Shown: positions 10,082-21,191 of the stretch, one piece after another
Numbering within the stretch: the first letter of the stretch is position 1
How the letters are laid out: each line of letters opens with the position of its first letter
NCBI GenBank assembly: GCA_030407085.1
Contig: CM059587.1
Coordinates: 46,806,501-46,870,500 of the forward strand
Direction: 5' to 3'
Origin: Trichopria drosophilae
Lineage: Eukaryota; Arthropoda; Insecta; Hymenoptera; Diapriidae
Length of the DNA stretch: 64,000 bases
Notes under the pieces: generated by a model
What the model was told of the DNA's origin: nothing
Seen by the model: the letters and a program-made list of their open reading frames with translations, nothing else
Databases searched by the model: none
Program-made: the position numbers and the translations under genes

Positions 10082-13000
10082 ATGAATGAAGAAATCGAAC
10101 ACTCTCGTTGGTGGCTGAATGTCAAAATAGGAAATTTCGACGTTTTGGCATTGTTTGATCCTGGTGCTGATCGCACGGCCTTGGGGCCAATAGGAATCCA
10201 CATTGCAGCTGCATGTGGAGGACGGATCCGCCCATATGGAGGCCCAGGAGCGAGAGTAGCGGATGGTTCATACTCTCCAATTCTGGGACTCATAGATCTT
10301 CCATTCCAAGTCAATGAAGTAGAGAAGCAGATCCAAGCAATGATCATGCCAGAGTTGGATATGGAGTGTCTGCTTGGTGCAGACTTCGCCAGAATTTTTG
10401 ATGCGATTCTGCATCCGAGACAAAATTTGTTGTTCCTGGAAGGTACTCGACAAGGAATTCCGGTCGAGGTAGCAAGTTTGGAGGTGGAGGGTTCCCGAAC
10501 CTCATCATCGTCAGGCACGGCAAGAGTGTCAGAAGAGGAGACTCATCAGCTGGAAGATCTAATTAGAAGATGTATCCCGGCAGATAGCCCCACGATTGGG
10601 TGTACCAATTTGGTGGAGCACGAGATAGTGTTGAAATCAACAGTGCCCATCAAACAAAGATATTATCCTGTATCCAAACGGATAGAGGAGGAAATGCACT
10701 CCCAGATCGATATGATGCTCAAAGAAGATATTATCGAGCGATCGACGAGTGGTTGGTCGAGCCCGGTGGTAATGGTTAAGAAATCCAACGGAACGTATCG
10801 CTTCTGTGTTGATTACCGCAAGCTAAACGCGGTGACGGAGGCAAATGCGTATCCAATCTCCTACATGGATGCCATTCTCCGAAAGCTCCAGAGAGCCAGG
10901 TATATCTCCACACTTGACCTCAGCAGTGCCTATCATCAAATTAAGATGAAGGAAGCAGCCCGACCATTAACTGCGTTTACGGTCCCAGGTAAGGGCCTCT
11001 TTCAGTTCAAAAGAATGCCCTATGGACTAACAGGTGCTCCAGCTACGTTTCAGGCCCTGTTAGACTCGCTAATTGGACCAGAATTAGAGCCATTCGCGTA
11101 TGCCTATCTGGATGACATAATTATTGTCACAGAGACATTTGAAGAGCATTTGCGATGGCTTGAGTATGTCTTGCGAAGAATACAAGACGCCGGGTTGACT
11201 ATCAACCGCGAGAAAAGTCACTTCTGCAAAAATGAAGTGAAGTACTTGGGTGTCATCGTAAATGAACAAGGATTCCGAGCTGACCCAGACAAAATTGAGC
11301 CGATACTCCAGTACCCAGCGCCTCGCAATCTGAAACAACTTCGCAGATTTCTCGGGATGGCATCGTGGTACTGGAAGTTCCTCGCGGATTTCGCCACAAT
11401 CGTCGAACCGCTGACACGTCTTACCAGGAAAGACACAAGGTATGACTGGTCCACGGAATGCCAGGAGGCATTCGATCAAGTGCGAGTCATGATCGCGACT
11501 GCGCCAGTCATACAACGCCCGAATTTTCAGCAACAGGAGATTGATGGTCAGGAACGAGTTCTATCCTTCGCTAGTCGTACGATGTCGGCAGCGGAAAAGA
11601 ATTACTCCACCACGGAACGGGAATGCCTCGCCGTATTGTGGGCCATTCAGAAATTTCGCGCATACGTCGAAGGCTATCAGTTTTTAGTCCTGACGGATCA
11701 TAGTAGTCTGCAGTGGTTACGCAATCTTTGTAACCCGACGGGAAGATTAGCTAGATGGGCCCTGCAGCTACAAAGTTACAACTGCGACATTAAGCATCGT
11801 AAAGGCACATTGAATTATGTGCCCGACGCACTCTCGAGGAAGTACGAGATTGATGGTCCCGGAGTACTAGCCATTCAAGATCCAGATAGTCTGGATGAAG
11901 AAGACTTGGACGTGTGGTACAGGAACAAAAGACGCGAAATCGTGCAAAACCCCAGAAATAAACCTTACTGGAAAGTAGTGGGGGTCGGATCTATTCATAT
12001 CGTTCGGATCCGACAATCGAAGATATCCTAGGGGATGACGATGCCTGGAAGTTGGTTCTGCCCCTGCGTCAAAGATAAGCGGCTCTGCAAGAATGCCATG
12101 ATGCTGCGACTGCAGGACATATAGGTCAGAGAAAGTCCTTAGAGCGTCTAGCCACGCGCTACTGGTGGCCAGGCATGCATCGGGACGTAGCCCGATACGT
12201 CACAGGTTGTCAGGTGTGCCAAAAGTGCAAGGTGTCACAATTGGGCCCAGCAAGACGTATGGGATGTCGAAACATTGAACGACCCTGGCAAATGATCGCA
12301 GGAGATCTCATGGGTCCGTTCCCGAGAAGTAAGAAGGGATTTGAGTTCTTACTCATTTTGGAAGATCTCTTCACTCGGTGGATCGAGTGCGTTCCACTCC
12401 GGCACTCTAATGCTCGCCTTGTTACAGACGCATTGGAAGAGCGTATCTTTTGGAGATTTGGAGCGCCAGAAGTGGTACTGACGGATCAGGGCCTAGAGTT
12501 CAAAAACAAAATCTTGGACAAGTTCTTGGCCGAAAGGGGAGTAGCCCGAGAATTTACGCCAATCTACCATCCACAGGCAAACCCAGTCGAGAGGGTGAAT
12601 CGTGCGGTCAAAGTTATGATCCGGTCATTCATTTCAGAAGACCATCGCACGTGGGATGAGCACATCGGCGAATTGGCTTTTGCCCATAATACGTCCGTGC
12701 GCGATTCCACAGGTTTCAGTCCGGCCATGCTCATATATGGTCGACAACCGGAACCAGCTAATTCGCTACGGCGACAGGAAGACGCCCATGCGCAAGAAAA
12801 TGAAGCGCAGGAATCGATCAGCAATTGGAACCGACGGATGAGCAAGTTGCGGACTCTACATCGAGAGTCCCTGGACAAGGCTCAGGAAGAGCAAATGCGT
12901 CAGGCTCAACATTATGACGCCAAACGACGTGACGTCTATTTTGAAGTGGGAGACTACGTGCTCCAGCGAAACCGAGTACTATCATCGGCCGCCCAAGGAA

Positions 13001-13413
13001 TTACGGCTAAATTAGCCCCAAAGTATATAGGTCCCCTTCAGATCGCTGCCAAACTAGGATCGAATACGTACGAATTAGTCGATTCAACTGGTCAGCGAAA
13101 GGGACCAATACATGTGGTGGACCTGAAGCCGTATCGACGAGATCATCCGGAAGAATCAGAAGAACGCAACACTGAAGATTCCACGGTAGAAGACGGGGCA
13201 ACGAGGGACGGCCAGCAGACCGTAGTGCGTGCGAGCGTGCCACCGTCCCCAAAACGGGGAAGGGGGCGTCCACGAAAAACCGCGTTGAGCGCGCGTGCGC
13301 CCGGTACTTCGGTGACCCCTAATATTCTAACGAGCGAGTCCGATAGAGAAACCGGTTACCAAACGCGCCTGCGATCACAGCGTAATCTCCACCGCGTCGA
13401 GACCGAATCGTAA
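10082..13413 (+). pseudogene. pol: pol of gypsy element 1: protease, RT, RNase H, integrase with AT-hook tail
   Basis: The aspartic protease reads FDPGAD in place of the usual D-T/S-G-A. The reverse transcriptase has FCVDYRKLN and the catalytic YLDD box. RNase H retains CLAVLWAIQKF and LTDHSSLQWL, but about 20 codons containing the first catalytic aspartate are missing between RPNF and the ERVLSFASR segment. The first ORF ends at 12031; the integrase continues in another frame after a frameshift near 11990-12010 and an in-frame TAA near 12078. The integrase shows the H2C2 zinc finger (HDAATAGH, then CQVCQKC) and the D, D and E residues in GDLMGP, LTDQGLEF and NPVERVN. The tail carries PKRGRGRPRK, an AT-hook. 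Pol starts in the gag frame but is separated from it by stops; how it was once expressed is unclear. Confidence 0.88.
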
Positions 13414-13518
13414 TTTAAGCGGAAATCTTATGTTAACCCAATGATAGCGTTAGGTTAAAGATAAGATGTTAACCTGAGACGATCTTGAAAGTAAGAACGG
13501 CCTTTGTGATTGTTTTAG

Positions 13519-14112
13519 ATGTCAGCCGAACAAGGAAGAGGGGACCAACCCGAATGGCGGTTTGTCCTGGTGACAAACCCTTCGCTCCAGCCGGTGCCAG
13601 TAAGCACCCATCCGGTGCCAGTAAGTACCAATCCGGTGCCAGCAGGTAAGAGAGAACGGGACCCATCTAGGGAAGACCCCGCCGAGGACCAGGGGGCGAG
13701 AAAGGAGCAGGTGCTCCGACTGATCGCCCAAGCAAAGGAAAGCCGAGCAAGGGCTTCGTCGGAGGAGGCGGAGGCATTCCAGGCCCTTGATGCTTTCCGA
13801 GAGGAGTTCGGGGAAGACGATCCCGAAATATACCAATGGGCCGATAAAATCGACCGGTACCGGGCCAAAAAGCGGGAGAAAGCGGCGTACCTGGCGGACC
13901 GACTGGCCGCCAAGGAGGAGGCCCTCAAGAAGGCGGAAGCGGCCACACACCGTAAAGTTAAGGCAGTGGATGATGGCCTCAACGCGGCAGTTCAGCTCCT
14001 AAAAGAGGCCAAAGAAACCCTCAAGAAAGCGGAGCAGGAACGATACGCCGCCGTCGACGAGGAGAAAGCGGCCCAGAAAAAGTTGGCCCAGGCGCTACCG
14101 CGCCAGCATTAG
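13519..14112 (+). CDS. 197-aa coiled-coil ORF in the env position
   Basis: An intact ORF lies between pol and the 3' LTR, where errantiviruses carry env. The product has no signal peptide, no membrane segment and no cysteine-rich envelope domain. Residues ~22-45 contain a short Pro-Val repeat (PVPVST, PVPVST, PVPAGK) encoded by three ~21-24-bp tandem units. From ~60 to the end the protein is highly charged and Ala/Glu/Lys-rich with heptad-like spacing (AKKREKAAYLADRLAAKEE), predicted as a long coiled coil. The role is unknown: an accessory structural or nucleic-acid-binding factor is possible, as is a captured host coiled-coil fragment. It is open although gag and pol are broken. Confidence 0.6.
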   Translation: MSAEQGRGDQPEWRFVLVTNPSLQPVPVSTHPVPVSTNPVPAGKRERDPSREDPAEDQGARKEQVLRLIAQAKESRARASSEEAEAFQALDAFREEFGEDDPEIYQWADKIDRYRAKKREKAAYLADRLAAKEEALKKAEAATHRKVKAVDDGLNAAVQLLKEAKETLKKAEQERYAAVDEEKAAQKKLAQALPRQH

Positions 14113-14420
14113 AGGCCCCAGGCCAAGGACCAGTTACGGGTCCAGTTATAACCTGACCGGGGCGGGTTGTCCCCGGAACCGAATAAATTTATAAAATTAT
14201 TAAAATTATTTGCATTTCGTTCTGTTTTCTTTGTATGATTCGGCGATACCACGATCCTTCTGAGAAACGGGAGAGAGATAGAAGGGGGGAATTAACTTAA
14301 CCATCTGTCGGTCCTATCTCCTACCATCCATCCTGGTTCCACCTTTCCAGTGGCGGGATGGGACGGGTCCGTTGAGGTCCGTGGGTAATTCGAGCTGGTA
14401 CACCGTGCGGGTACCCAGCG

Positions 14421-14433
14421 TCTGGGGGTGGGG
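14421..14433 (+). other. putative polypurine tract
   Basis: CTGGGGGTGGGG directly precedes the 3' LTR start TGTAACGG, the position where plus-strand priming occurs. It contains a pyrimidine interruption. A more purine-pure run (GAGAGAGATAGAAGGGGGG) lies upstream at about 14270-14288. Confidence 0.5.
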
Positions 14434-15370
14434 TGTAACGGAGATCTCGAGCCCGCACCAGGGGCGACAAAATCTCCCTTAACACGGCCATCCTCGGGCC
14501 CGAATTAATATAATATAATATAATGTAATAATAATGTCACATATTAATACATTGTTTGTTTCAGCGCCCCGGCACTGTGCGTCGGCACAGGGCGGGCCCA
14601 ATAGAAAGAGGCAGAGAGAGAGACAGGAGAGAGAAAGCGCGAGAGACGGAACCGCGGAAAAACGTCAGATTGCGTTTAGCTTTCGCGCTATTCAGATACT
14701 AACGGTATTCGCGAATTTGGCCCGGTCTCGCTCGTAATACGCGTGTGGGTGAATTGTGCCCCAGAATCCAGAATTTGGGATTAGGCGAATCGCAGCCGAA
14801 AAGTAAGTACCGGCTTTAGTTGCCTGCCTCAGCGGCAACGTTTATTCTCGCTCCTTCACCCCTCCGATCTCTCTCTCGGTCGCGGCGAGTCCCAGGCGAG
14901 AGATCAAGGACAGCGAGTCCATAAAAAGTCGTTAATTCGGCGTGACAGAGTTTTGGGGCCTGTTACCCCAAAATCGTCAACCCCGTTTCCGGTAAAATAA
15001 CGGAATTCGTGGGGCCCGTTGCTCCGTAACTTTGTTAGGGGTCCGTTGCCCCAAACTTGTATGTTTTGTTGATTATTTTTTTATAGTAAATAAACGCGTT
15101 TAATTGTGCCTTTTTTTTAATACCAGAGAGTTAATTTTACCAACACCTTTGTTTCGTGTCGTACACGTCAAAAAAAAAAAAAGAAAAAACCGTAACGACC
15201 ATCTCGTGCTCTCCGCTGTAGAGCCAGTAGGTGAACGAATTTTTTTCCGCGGGTTGCGTCTGCCCCAGGACGTCGCGATCCCAACCGATCGAAGGAGTAG
15301 GGAATTCACCCCGGAGCTCCGTTCGGAACCGAAGTGTCGCTATTGCGCCCAAGAAGAATAAAAATCGTTA
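14434..15370 (+). repeat. 3' LTR of gypsy element 1
   Basis: Same content as the 5' LTR: starts TGTAACGGAGA, ends AATCGTTA, with the TATA-like box at about 14928 and the AATAAA signal near 15090. It carries a 10-bp deletion relative to the 5' copy near 14780. GAAGAT follows at 15371-15376. Confidence 0.85.
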
Positions 15371-15747
15371 GAAGATATATAAATATCTCGAGAACTATGC
15401 ACAGAATCAAAAAAGGTGTGTGATGAAAGTTTTTCGACACGAAGGGGGGCATCCAGATAATAAAATCAAACCCCTCCCCCGCCCCTTGTGGGATGGGGGT
15501 GTGGCGACAATAAAACTTAAATAGGGAGCCCCTATTTTTTATTGTAGATTTCGATTCCTCGGAAAAAAGTGCACCAATTTGATCGACGAGTTTTTGCGTT
15601 TTGGTTCGATGATAAAAATGAAAATGTGTACAATATCGTTACAAATTGATAATGTCCCCAGAATTCGTTTCAGATTAAAGAAAGTAAAATGGTTGCCCAG
15701 CACATTTTTCAAGAGTAGCAAAGGAAGTGCTAGACCGTGATTCCAAT

Positions 15748-16020
15748 GGTCGGTGGATTGGTAGAGGTGGCCCCATTAATTGGCCGGCGAGGTCACCTGA
15801 TTTAACATCCTATACATCGGATTTCTTCCTATAGGGTTACCTAAAAGGTAAGGTTTATGAACAAGTACCAACGACTCTTGAAAACATGGTGAAACGCATT
15901 AGAACTGCTTGCGCAAAAATTTCTGCAGATATGATACTATCCTGTATAAAGTCATTTGAAGAATTAATAAATAAATGCATTGAAGTGGAAGGTCAACATT
16001 TCGAACACTTACTCAAGTAA
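15748..16020 (+). pseudogene. mariner-type transposase C-terminal remnant
   Basis: The frame encodes the C-terminal part of a Tc1/mariner-superfamily transposase, which cuts and pastes DNA using a DDE/D active site. The diagnostic block is WIGRGGPINWPARSPDL followed by DFFL, then GYLKGKVYEQVP and a helical tail ending at TAA 16018-16020. A TAG stop falls between DFFL and GYLK, and two or three residues are inserted after SPDL. The N-terminal DNA-binding and first catalytic regions are missing. It belongs to the split 5132-16599 element. Confidence 0.75.
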
Positions 16021-16695
16021 GTGAACAGTGAGAGGCAAGGGAACTCAAGTAAAACAAGCACCCCAAAGGGAACAGAAAAATACTACGTCCAGGTCGTTGT
16101 TCCTAGGTAACGCTAGATGTATTTTTTCCCGGCTTTGTTAGAATGACGGTATTCCATATCCGCTGCGCGGGGCGAATGTTCTCAATTCCGTCTGAGTGCC
16201 CGTGTGCATACGCACTTCGTTCAATTTCATTATTACTGGATGCCCCCTTCCTGTCGAATAACTTTCATCTCACACCTTTTTTGATTCTGTGCATAGTTCT
16301 CGAGGGATTTCAATGTCTTCAGATAAATTTGGATTTTTATCGATTACAGCGCCACCTGTGAACCAAAATGCGATAGTTTCTAGGTCAAATTGATGTACTT
16401 TTTTCCGGAGAATCCAAATCTGCAATAAAAAATGGGGGTTCCTATTTAAGTTTTATTGTTTTTCCCACACCCCATTTTGTCAATTTCATTATCACTGGAT
16501 GCCCACCTTCATGTCGAACAACTTTCATCCTACACCTTTTTTGATTCTGTGCACAGTTCTCGAGATATTTCTATGTCTTCAGATAAATCGGCCACCCTGA
16601 TACCAGCTCGTGTGCAAATAATATTATAGATACATATACATGACGTTTTTAATTTTCCATTTTACGGCGTTGCACTCAGTCGTATCTTCATACTG

Positions 16696-17451
16696 TCAAT
16701 TCGTAAAAAACTTACAATTAATGTTTGGCAATGCATCCGAAACCCCATCAAATAGTTCTTTTGGCGTCTGAGTAGGTGTGTTGATTCTCTGAAGACTTGC
16801 TCGAGCAGCAAGACTTTTCAGAGTTCCCCCTAATCCGTGACAGGGTCCTTTCCCATGGGAAGTTGGGAAGAAATGCCATTCAGCTGCCATATTGAAGTCT
16901 TCCTCATGATGAGCAATATTGATGAAGTTTTTCCTATTTTTGTATTGGTCACTTGCTCCGTCCGAAAAGATGGGCTGCGACTGTGTCAAGACGAAGACAT
17001 TCTGTTATTGAAACCATACTTATCATTTTTAACTCATTATTCTCATCTTTGTCATAAATTGCAATAGGGTGAATGGTCGCCTGGTTATTTTTCTAATGAA
17101 CACCTTAAACCTCGTTTTGGACAAATGCGTAATTCTTTGAAAAATCGGAAATTGCAATACATTCATCTCTCTTTGAATTATCTTTTTTCGATCGGTAAAA
17201 TTCATTTTGCATTTTTACTAGAAATGAAGTACTTCTGGTAAAAGGTTTAAATATTCATCGGTGGGTAACACAACATTTTGTAGTGTTGTTCGATCGACGT
17301 ATGTCCATTGTCTGAACGTTACGTTGTCAATATCATTATCATCAAATGTTGTTTCTAATAATTGTATTAAGTTGTCTATACTTGGACAACTATCGCAATC
17401 ATAGGTTTTTTTTAGCGGAGGGGTGTGGGGGCCGCAGGCCTCCCCGTGCAC
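16696..17451 (-). pseudogene. fragment of an insect transposon-associated protein
   Basis: Two minus-strand blocks belong to one protein. The upstream block (17451-17218) has a Cys-containing start (DCDSCPSIDNL) and DNDIDNVTFRQWTYVDRTTL. The downstream block (16989-16696) has SDGASDQYKNRKNFINIAHH and AEWHFFPTSHGKGPCHGLGG. I recall this combination from many repetitive insect proteins of unknown function that behave like transposon genes; the Ser-Asp-Gly and His-Gly-Lys blocks are its most conserved parts. Between the blocks (17000-17217) family-like sequence is visible in shifted frames, so the copy is broken by frameshifts and stops. No terminal repeats were assigned. Confidence 0.55.
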
Positions 17452-17919
17452 TCATTTACTGTGAACACAATGTGAGCCGAGCGCATAGGAATTGATGTGT
17501 CAGGTTCGTTGACGCCCGTTCGCGGCAAGGTGTAGAAAGACCAGAACGTGGAAATAGACACAGCCTAATAAATTTCTGTACTCTGCAATTTTGAAATGTG
17601 AAACTGTAAGAGCTGCACATTTTTTATGTAGTGAGTGAGCCTATGGAGCCATTAAGCTTTTCTCCAGTCTGTACGCGCACGCCCTAACAATGAAATTGTG
17701 CTGTAAGAGGGATCTGCGGGCAATCGCTTATTGGCTGTATTACCGAACGTCCCTCCTCTATGACGTCTACAACTTGGAATGTTTCATCTTGCATTCTTTA
17801 CACCACGGACTAGCGAGTATCATCGAATCTTCCCAAAATCAATTTTAACCCTCCCCCACCTGTCCTATACGATGCGAGTTGGGCTTCAAATTGTGACTGG
17901 TTACAGGTTAGGTTTAGTA
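17452..17919. other. intergenic spacer
   Basis: No supported feature. A 60-codon frame at 17779-17961 has no recognisable domain. Confidence 0.35.
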
Positions 17920-18050
17920 TTTCGCGCTAAAATGCCCTCGCACCAAAATCATCACCGTTAAAAGTGCGTGGGGCCAAAAAGTCCCTGGCGCCAAAACGTT
18001 CGGCGCGAAAACGTCCTGGCGCCAAAACGGTGGAGCCAAAACGTCCTGTA
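17920..18050 (+). repeat. degenerate 15-16-bp minisatellite, GGCGCCAAAACGTCCT type
   Basis: Eight or nine successive variants of a unit like GGCGCCAAAACGTCCT are seen, for example GCGCTAAAATGCCCTC, GCACCAAAATC, GGCCAAAAAGTCCCTG, GCGCCAAAACGTTCG and GCGCGAAAACGTCCTG. The CCAAAA core is kept while the rest drifts. Confidence 0.6.
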
Positions 18051-18157
18051 CCCAAGATTTTTAATAGCTGCTCCATCGATCATCAGTTTTATATTTTCAT
18101 GGATAGCACAAACACAGACGGAATGTATGCCACTTGAACCTGCTAGTATACGCCGCG

Positions 18158-18597
18158 AATTAACTCAGCGGGAGTGTATTTTCGGGGAAAATCTTAATTA
18201 CACAAGTTGAAGGATTTTTCTCTGGTTATTTAATGGTACCATTGAAAAATCCTTAAACTTTTGTTTGAAACATTTTCGCCGAAAATGCACTCCCGCACAG
18301 TTAATACACAGTTCCGGGAGTTTTAGGTTTGACCTTCAAATGACCTTGCCGGAAAAATCGACCCTATCATATTTGGAAGTAAAATTTTGTGCTCTTTTCG
18401 AATCCGTCAAAAAAATAGGGGTTTCCATGTGAAAAAAAGCTTGATCTTGCAATAAACTTCAACGTCAAATTCAATGGTACCGTTAAATAGCCAGGGAGAA
18501 ATCCTTCAACTTTTGTATTTAAGATTTTTCCCCAAAATGCACTCCCGCTGAGATATTTAGCCGTTTCCATACTTTTGGATCACCCTGTATATATTAT
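18158..18597. mobile_element. MITE remnant with internal inverted repeats
   Basis: CAGCGGGAGTGTATTTTCGG and about 80 following bases (18163-18247) recur in reverse at 18470-18560, with a third diverged copy around 18240-18300. The right end reads GGATCACCCTG followed by TATATA, the reverse complement of a CAGGGTGATCC terminus typical of mariner-type MITEs. The left end lacks this terminus, so it is truncated or rearranged. Confidence 0.5.
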
Positions 18598-18599
18598 GG

Positions 18600-18735
18600 T
18601 ACCACGACTTTTCAACACACCGCTTTTCAACAAACAACGTTTTATCACAAAAATTCAACATACGACAGTTCAATACGCGACTTTTTAACATATGACCATT
18701 TCAACATAAAACTTCCATCACATGATTACTTCATC
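18600..18735 (+). repeat. degenerate 14-16-bp minisatellite, CGACTTTTCAACA type
   Basis: About ten successive variants of CGACTTTTCAACATA are seen, including CCGCTTTTCAACA, CGTTTTATCA, CGACAGTTCAATA, CGACTTTTTAACA and TGACCATTTCAACA. It sits 240 bp before the FLYWCH transposase start and could be part of the terminal region of that Mutator-like element (inference). Confidence 0.55.
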
Positions 18736-18976
18736 ACAAAACAAAAAACCGATTGCGTTTAAAAAAAAAAATTGAAAATAACTATTTTATTACACACATA
18801 AATAAAAACCTTAATAATACTAGTTAAATAAAACAAATATTTTATAACTTATATTAATAAATTACTTATTTCATATATAATATTGTAAATGTGATACAAT
18901 TGATTGTTTACATGAAATTATTCCACAGTTTAATTAGTATAATGCGAACAGTAGCACAACTTACACGCGTGTCAAA

Positions 18977-20285
18977 ATGCCCCTTTATTTCGTAATGAGT
19001 AAACGTAATAAACGACAATTATTAAGTAATGGATACATATATTGTTTTTTACGTCAGAATGAAGAAAAAGTGCAATTGAGGTGCAGTGAATATTTTACCA
19101 AATACAAATGCAAAGCATTAGCAGAAACCACAACGATGACTAAAACAGGTAAAAGAAGAGTATTAAAACAGGCAAAATATTATTAAACATTATTTTAATC
19201 GTATTTATCTTGTTACATTTTTACTAAATATATAATAGATGAAATTTTTTTCTAAAATATACATCATTATATATAATTTTGTTTACATTAAGGTAATATC
19301 ATTAAAGAAAACACTAATCACACGCATGCTCCAGACATTGAAAAAATTGAAAATAACAAATTTATTCACAAGTCAAAAAAAATGCCAAAAAAATCCGATG
19401 ATAAACTACGCAAAATAATACAACAAACAATGACAAGCGTTTCGACAAGCACCGTGGTTGAATTGCCAAATTTTTCCTCAATGTCACGCGCCATCCAACG
19501 TACCAGAGTAAAAACTTATCCACCTTTTCCGACTCCGAACAAAAGAGATGATTTAAGTATCCAGAATGAAACCAAAAATCGTACAATGATGAGCAACTCT
19601 TGTATTACGATAAAGTACAAACAAACAATACATATATAATTTTTGCTACCCACAAAAATTTACACGCTTTAAGTGATTGTGACATGTGAATGTGTGACGG
19701 CACATTCATCTCTTTTCCAACAATATTTGCACAGCTCTATACAATTCATGGAATCTTTCATAACAAGCCGTTGCTATTGATTTAAATTCTAGCTCCAAAT
19801 ACAACACTTATAAATGTATTCTTAAAATAGTTAAACGCAGTAAACATATAATGCAACCAAATATAATAATATCTGATTATGAACATGCCTTCATTAACGC
19901 ATCACTGAATGTTTTTCCCTAATCATAAATACAAGGCTGTTTATTTCATTTTGGGCAATGTATTTATCGTCACGTTAAAAAACTAGGTTATTCTCAGAAA
20001 TATGTACATGACCATGAATTCAATTTACACATACGCATGTTCATTGCACTCGCTTATGTTCCCGTTGATCAAGTAATCGACTCTTTAATTTATTATTACA
20101 ATCAGAATACATAAGTGAAAATGAAAAAGAATTGCAAAATTCATTCAATACTTCACTGATACGTGGATCGGAAAAAAATAAGAAATGGAGTTCGTATGTC
20201 TCCTAAATTTGCGATCGAATTTTGAAATTGCCACAATGCAATAATAAATAACACACCACGTACAAACAATTCAGTTGAAGGTATA
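18977..20285 (+). pseudogene. FLYWCH zinc-finger Mutator-like transposase pseudogene
   Basis: Exon 1 (18977-19148) encodes a FLYWCH-type finger: FVMSKRNKRQLLSNGYIY, then a Leu-Arg-Cys-Ser-Glu-Tyr and Tyr-Lys-Cys-Lys-Ala block. A phase-1 intron follows (GT at 19149-19150, AG at 19291-19292). Exon 2 begins at 19293 with NTNHTHAPDIEKIENNKF, the histidine-containing part that follows the finger in insect MULE proteins, and continues to LPNFSSMSRAIQRTRVK. Beyond the stop near 19640 the Mutator catalytic region is still readable in pieces (CDGTFISFPTIFAQLYTIH, SDYEHAFINA, FHFGQCIYRHVKKLGYSQ, and a final TTRTNNSVEG near 20283) with several stops. The start codon is the first ATG before the finger. 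Confidence 0.75.
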
Positions 20286-21191
20286 ATAACTTATATTATA
20301 TTATAATATAAATATCTATTTATTTGTTTATTTATATTTTCGTTAATAATAAATATTTTAATTTATTGTTAAAGGATGGCATCATGCCTTCAACTCCAGA
20401 ATTCAATCCGCACATGCAAGCATGGGTAATAGTATATTATGCACCAAGGGAAGAAAGTGGGCTGTGCGCTCCCGCTCGTAGTTGCATGTGCGCGGGGGCG
20501 CGGAGTTCACATTTCCCTCCCGAGTGCAATATACATTTTTTTTTCATACCCAGCGGAAAGTTCGTTATTACTTCATGATGGAAGGGAGGGGTGCGATACC
20601 ACATAATATACACATTAAGGTACGAACATTATTTTTGTGGTAGATGAATCCATTTTTTCGAGACAAGAGGCCAAACGGTAGACTTCCTGTAATAAGAGTT
20701 CAGACATACCATCCATGTTTTGGGTTATGATGGATCAGTGTGACGTACATGTCGTTCATAGATAAAGTACACCATCAAGTCCAAAATTTGGCGGATTTTT
20801 TAATTTGTATCGTTTCACCTTTATCTGATACACAGACTAAAAAAGGATGCAACGTTACAATTGTACTGTCGACAGCGTACTGGAATACACCGATTATGTC
20901 TCAACACTCTCAACTCTTAGTAGACGGACTCTACCAAACGAGCGTTTTGCGCGACATGACAAGAGCAGGGAGTGAATCGACTTATGTTATAAAGGCTGAT
21001 TTTTATTTCAAATACATTACAAAACATTTCGGTTTTATTTAATCAACTTTTTGTAATAAACAATTTAAATTTTTTAATGAAATTAGATATTAGTACAAAT
21101 TTACGTACTTGAATTATGTGAATTTGTATCATTTTTCTTTTCTTGAGAAGTGTAGTTATTATTGATTATTATGGTGTGAATCTCGCAATTT
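20286..21191. other. spacer with no recognised gene
   Basis: Contains an AT-rich start, an imperfect inverted repeat around a GC-rich core (about 20430-20560) and a 100-codon plus-strand frame at 20740-21042 without a recognisable domain. Nothing here can be assigned. Confidence 0.35.

Larger units (their letters stand above)
5157..15370 (+). mobile_element. Ty3/gypsy LTR retrotransposon, nearly complete
   Basis: A 10.2-kb element with two LTRs (5157-6100 and 14434-15370), a primer-binding site, a long leader, a 60-aa ORF, gag, pol (protease, reverse transcriptase, RNase H, integrase), an extra coiled-coil ORF and a G-rich tract before the 3' LTR. It is flanked by the direct repeat GAAGAT (5151-5156 and 15371-15376), a 6-bp target duplication. 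Domain order with integrase last identifies Ty3/gypsy. The LTRs differ by about two dozen substitutions and one 10-bp deletion (counted by eye), so it is a fairly recent insertion. It is inactive: gag has an internal stop, and pol has a frameshift, a stop and a deletion. Confidence 0.9.
5132..16599. mobile_element. degenerate mariner-like element split by an LTR retrotransposon
   Basis: The left end CAGGGTGGCCGATTTATCTG at 5132 is matched in reverse at the right end (TCAGATAAATCGGCCACCCTG, ending at 16599). After removal of the gypsy insertion the left inverted repeat resumes at 15371 and continues to about 15610; the right repeat spans about 16380-16599. A further partial copy of the terminal repeat lies at about 16228-16336. 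TA precedes the left end, but the right flank reads GATA, so the target duplication is imperfect. The interior retains a transposase remnant at 15748-16020. Confidence 0.7.

Noticed and set aside
20640..21042. VDESIFSRQ-like phrase and a 100-codon frame, considered as an IS1595/Merlin-type transposase
   Set aside because: Only a short phrase matches and a stop follows at once; the downstream frame has no matching catalytic spacing.
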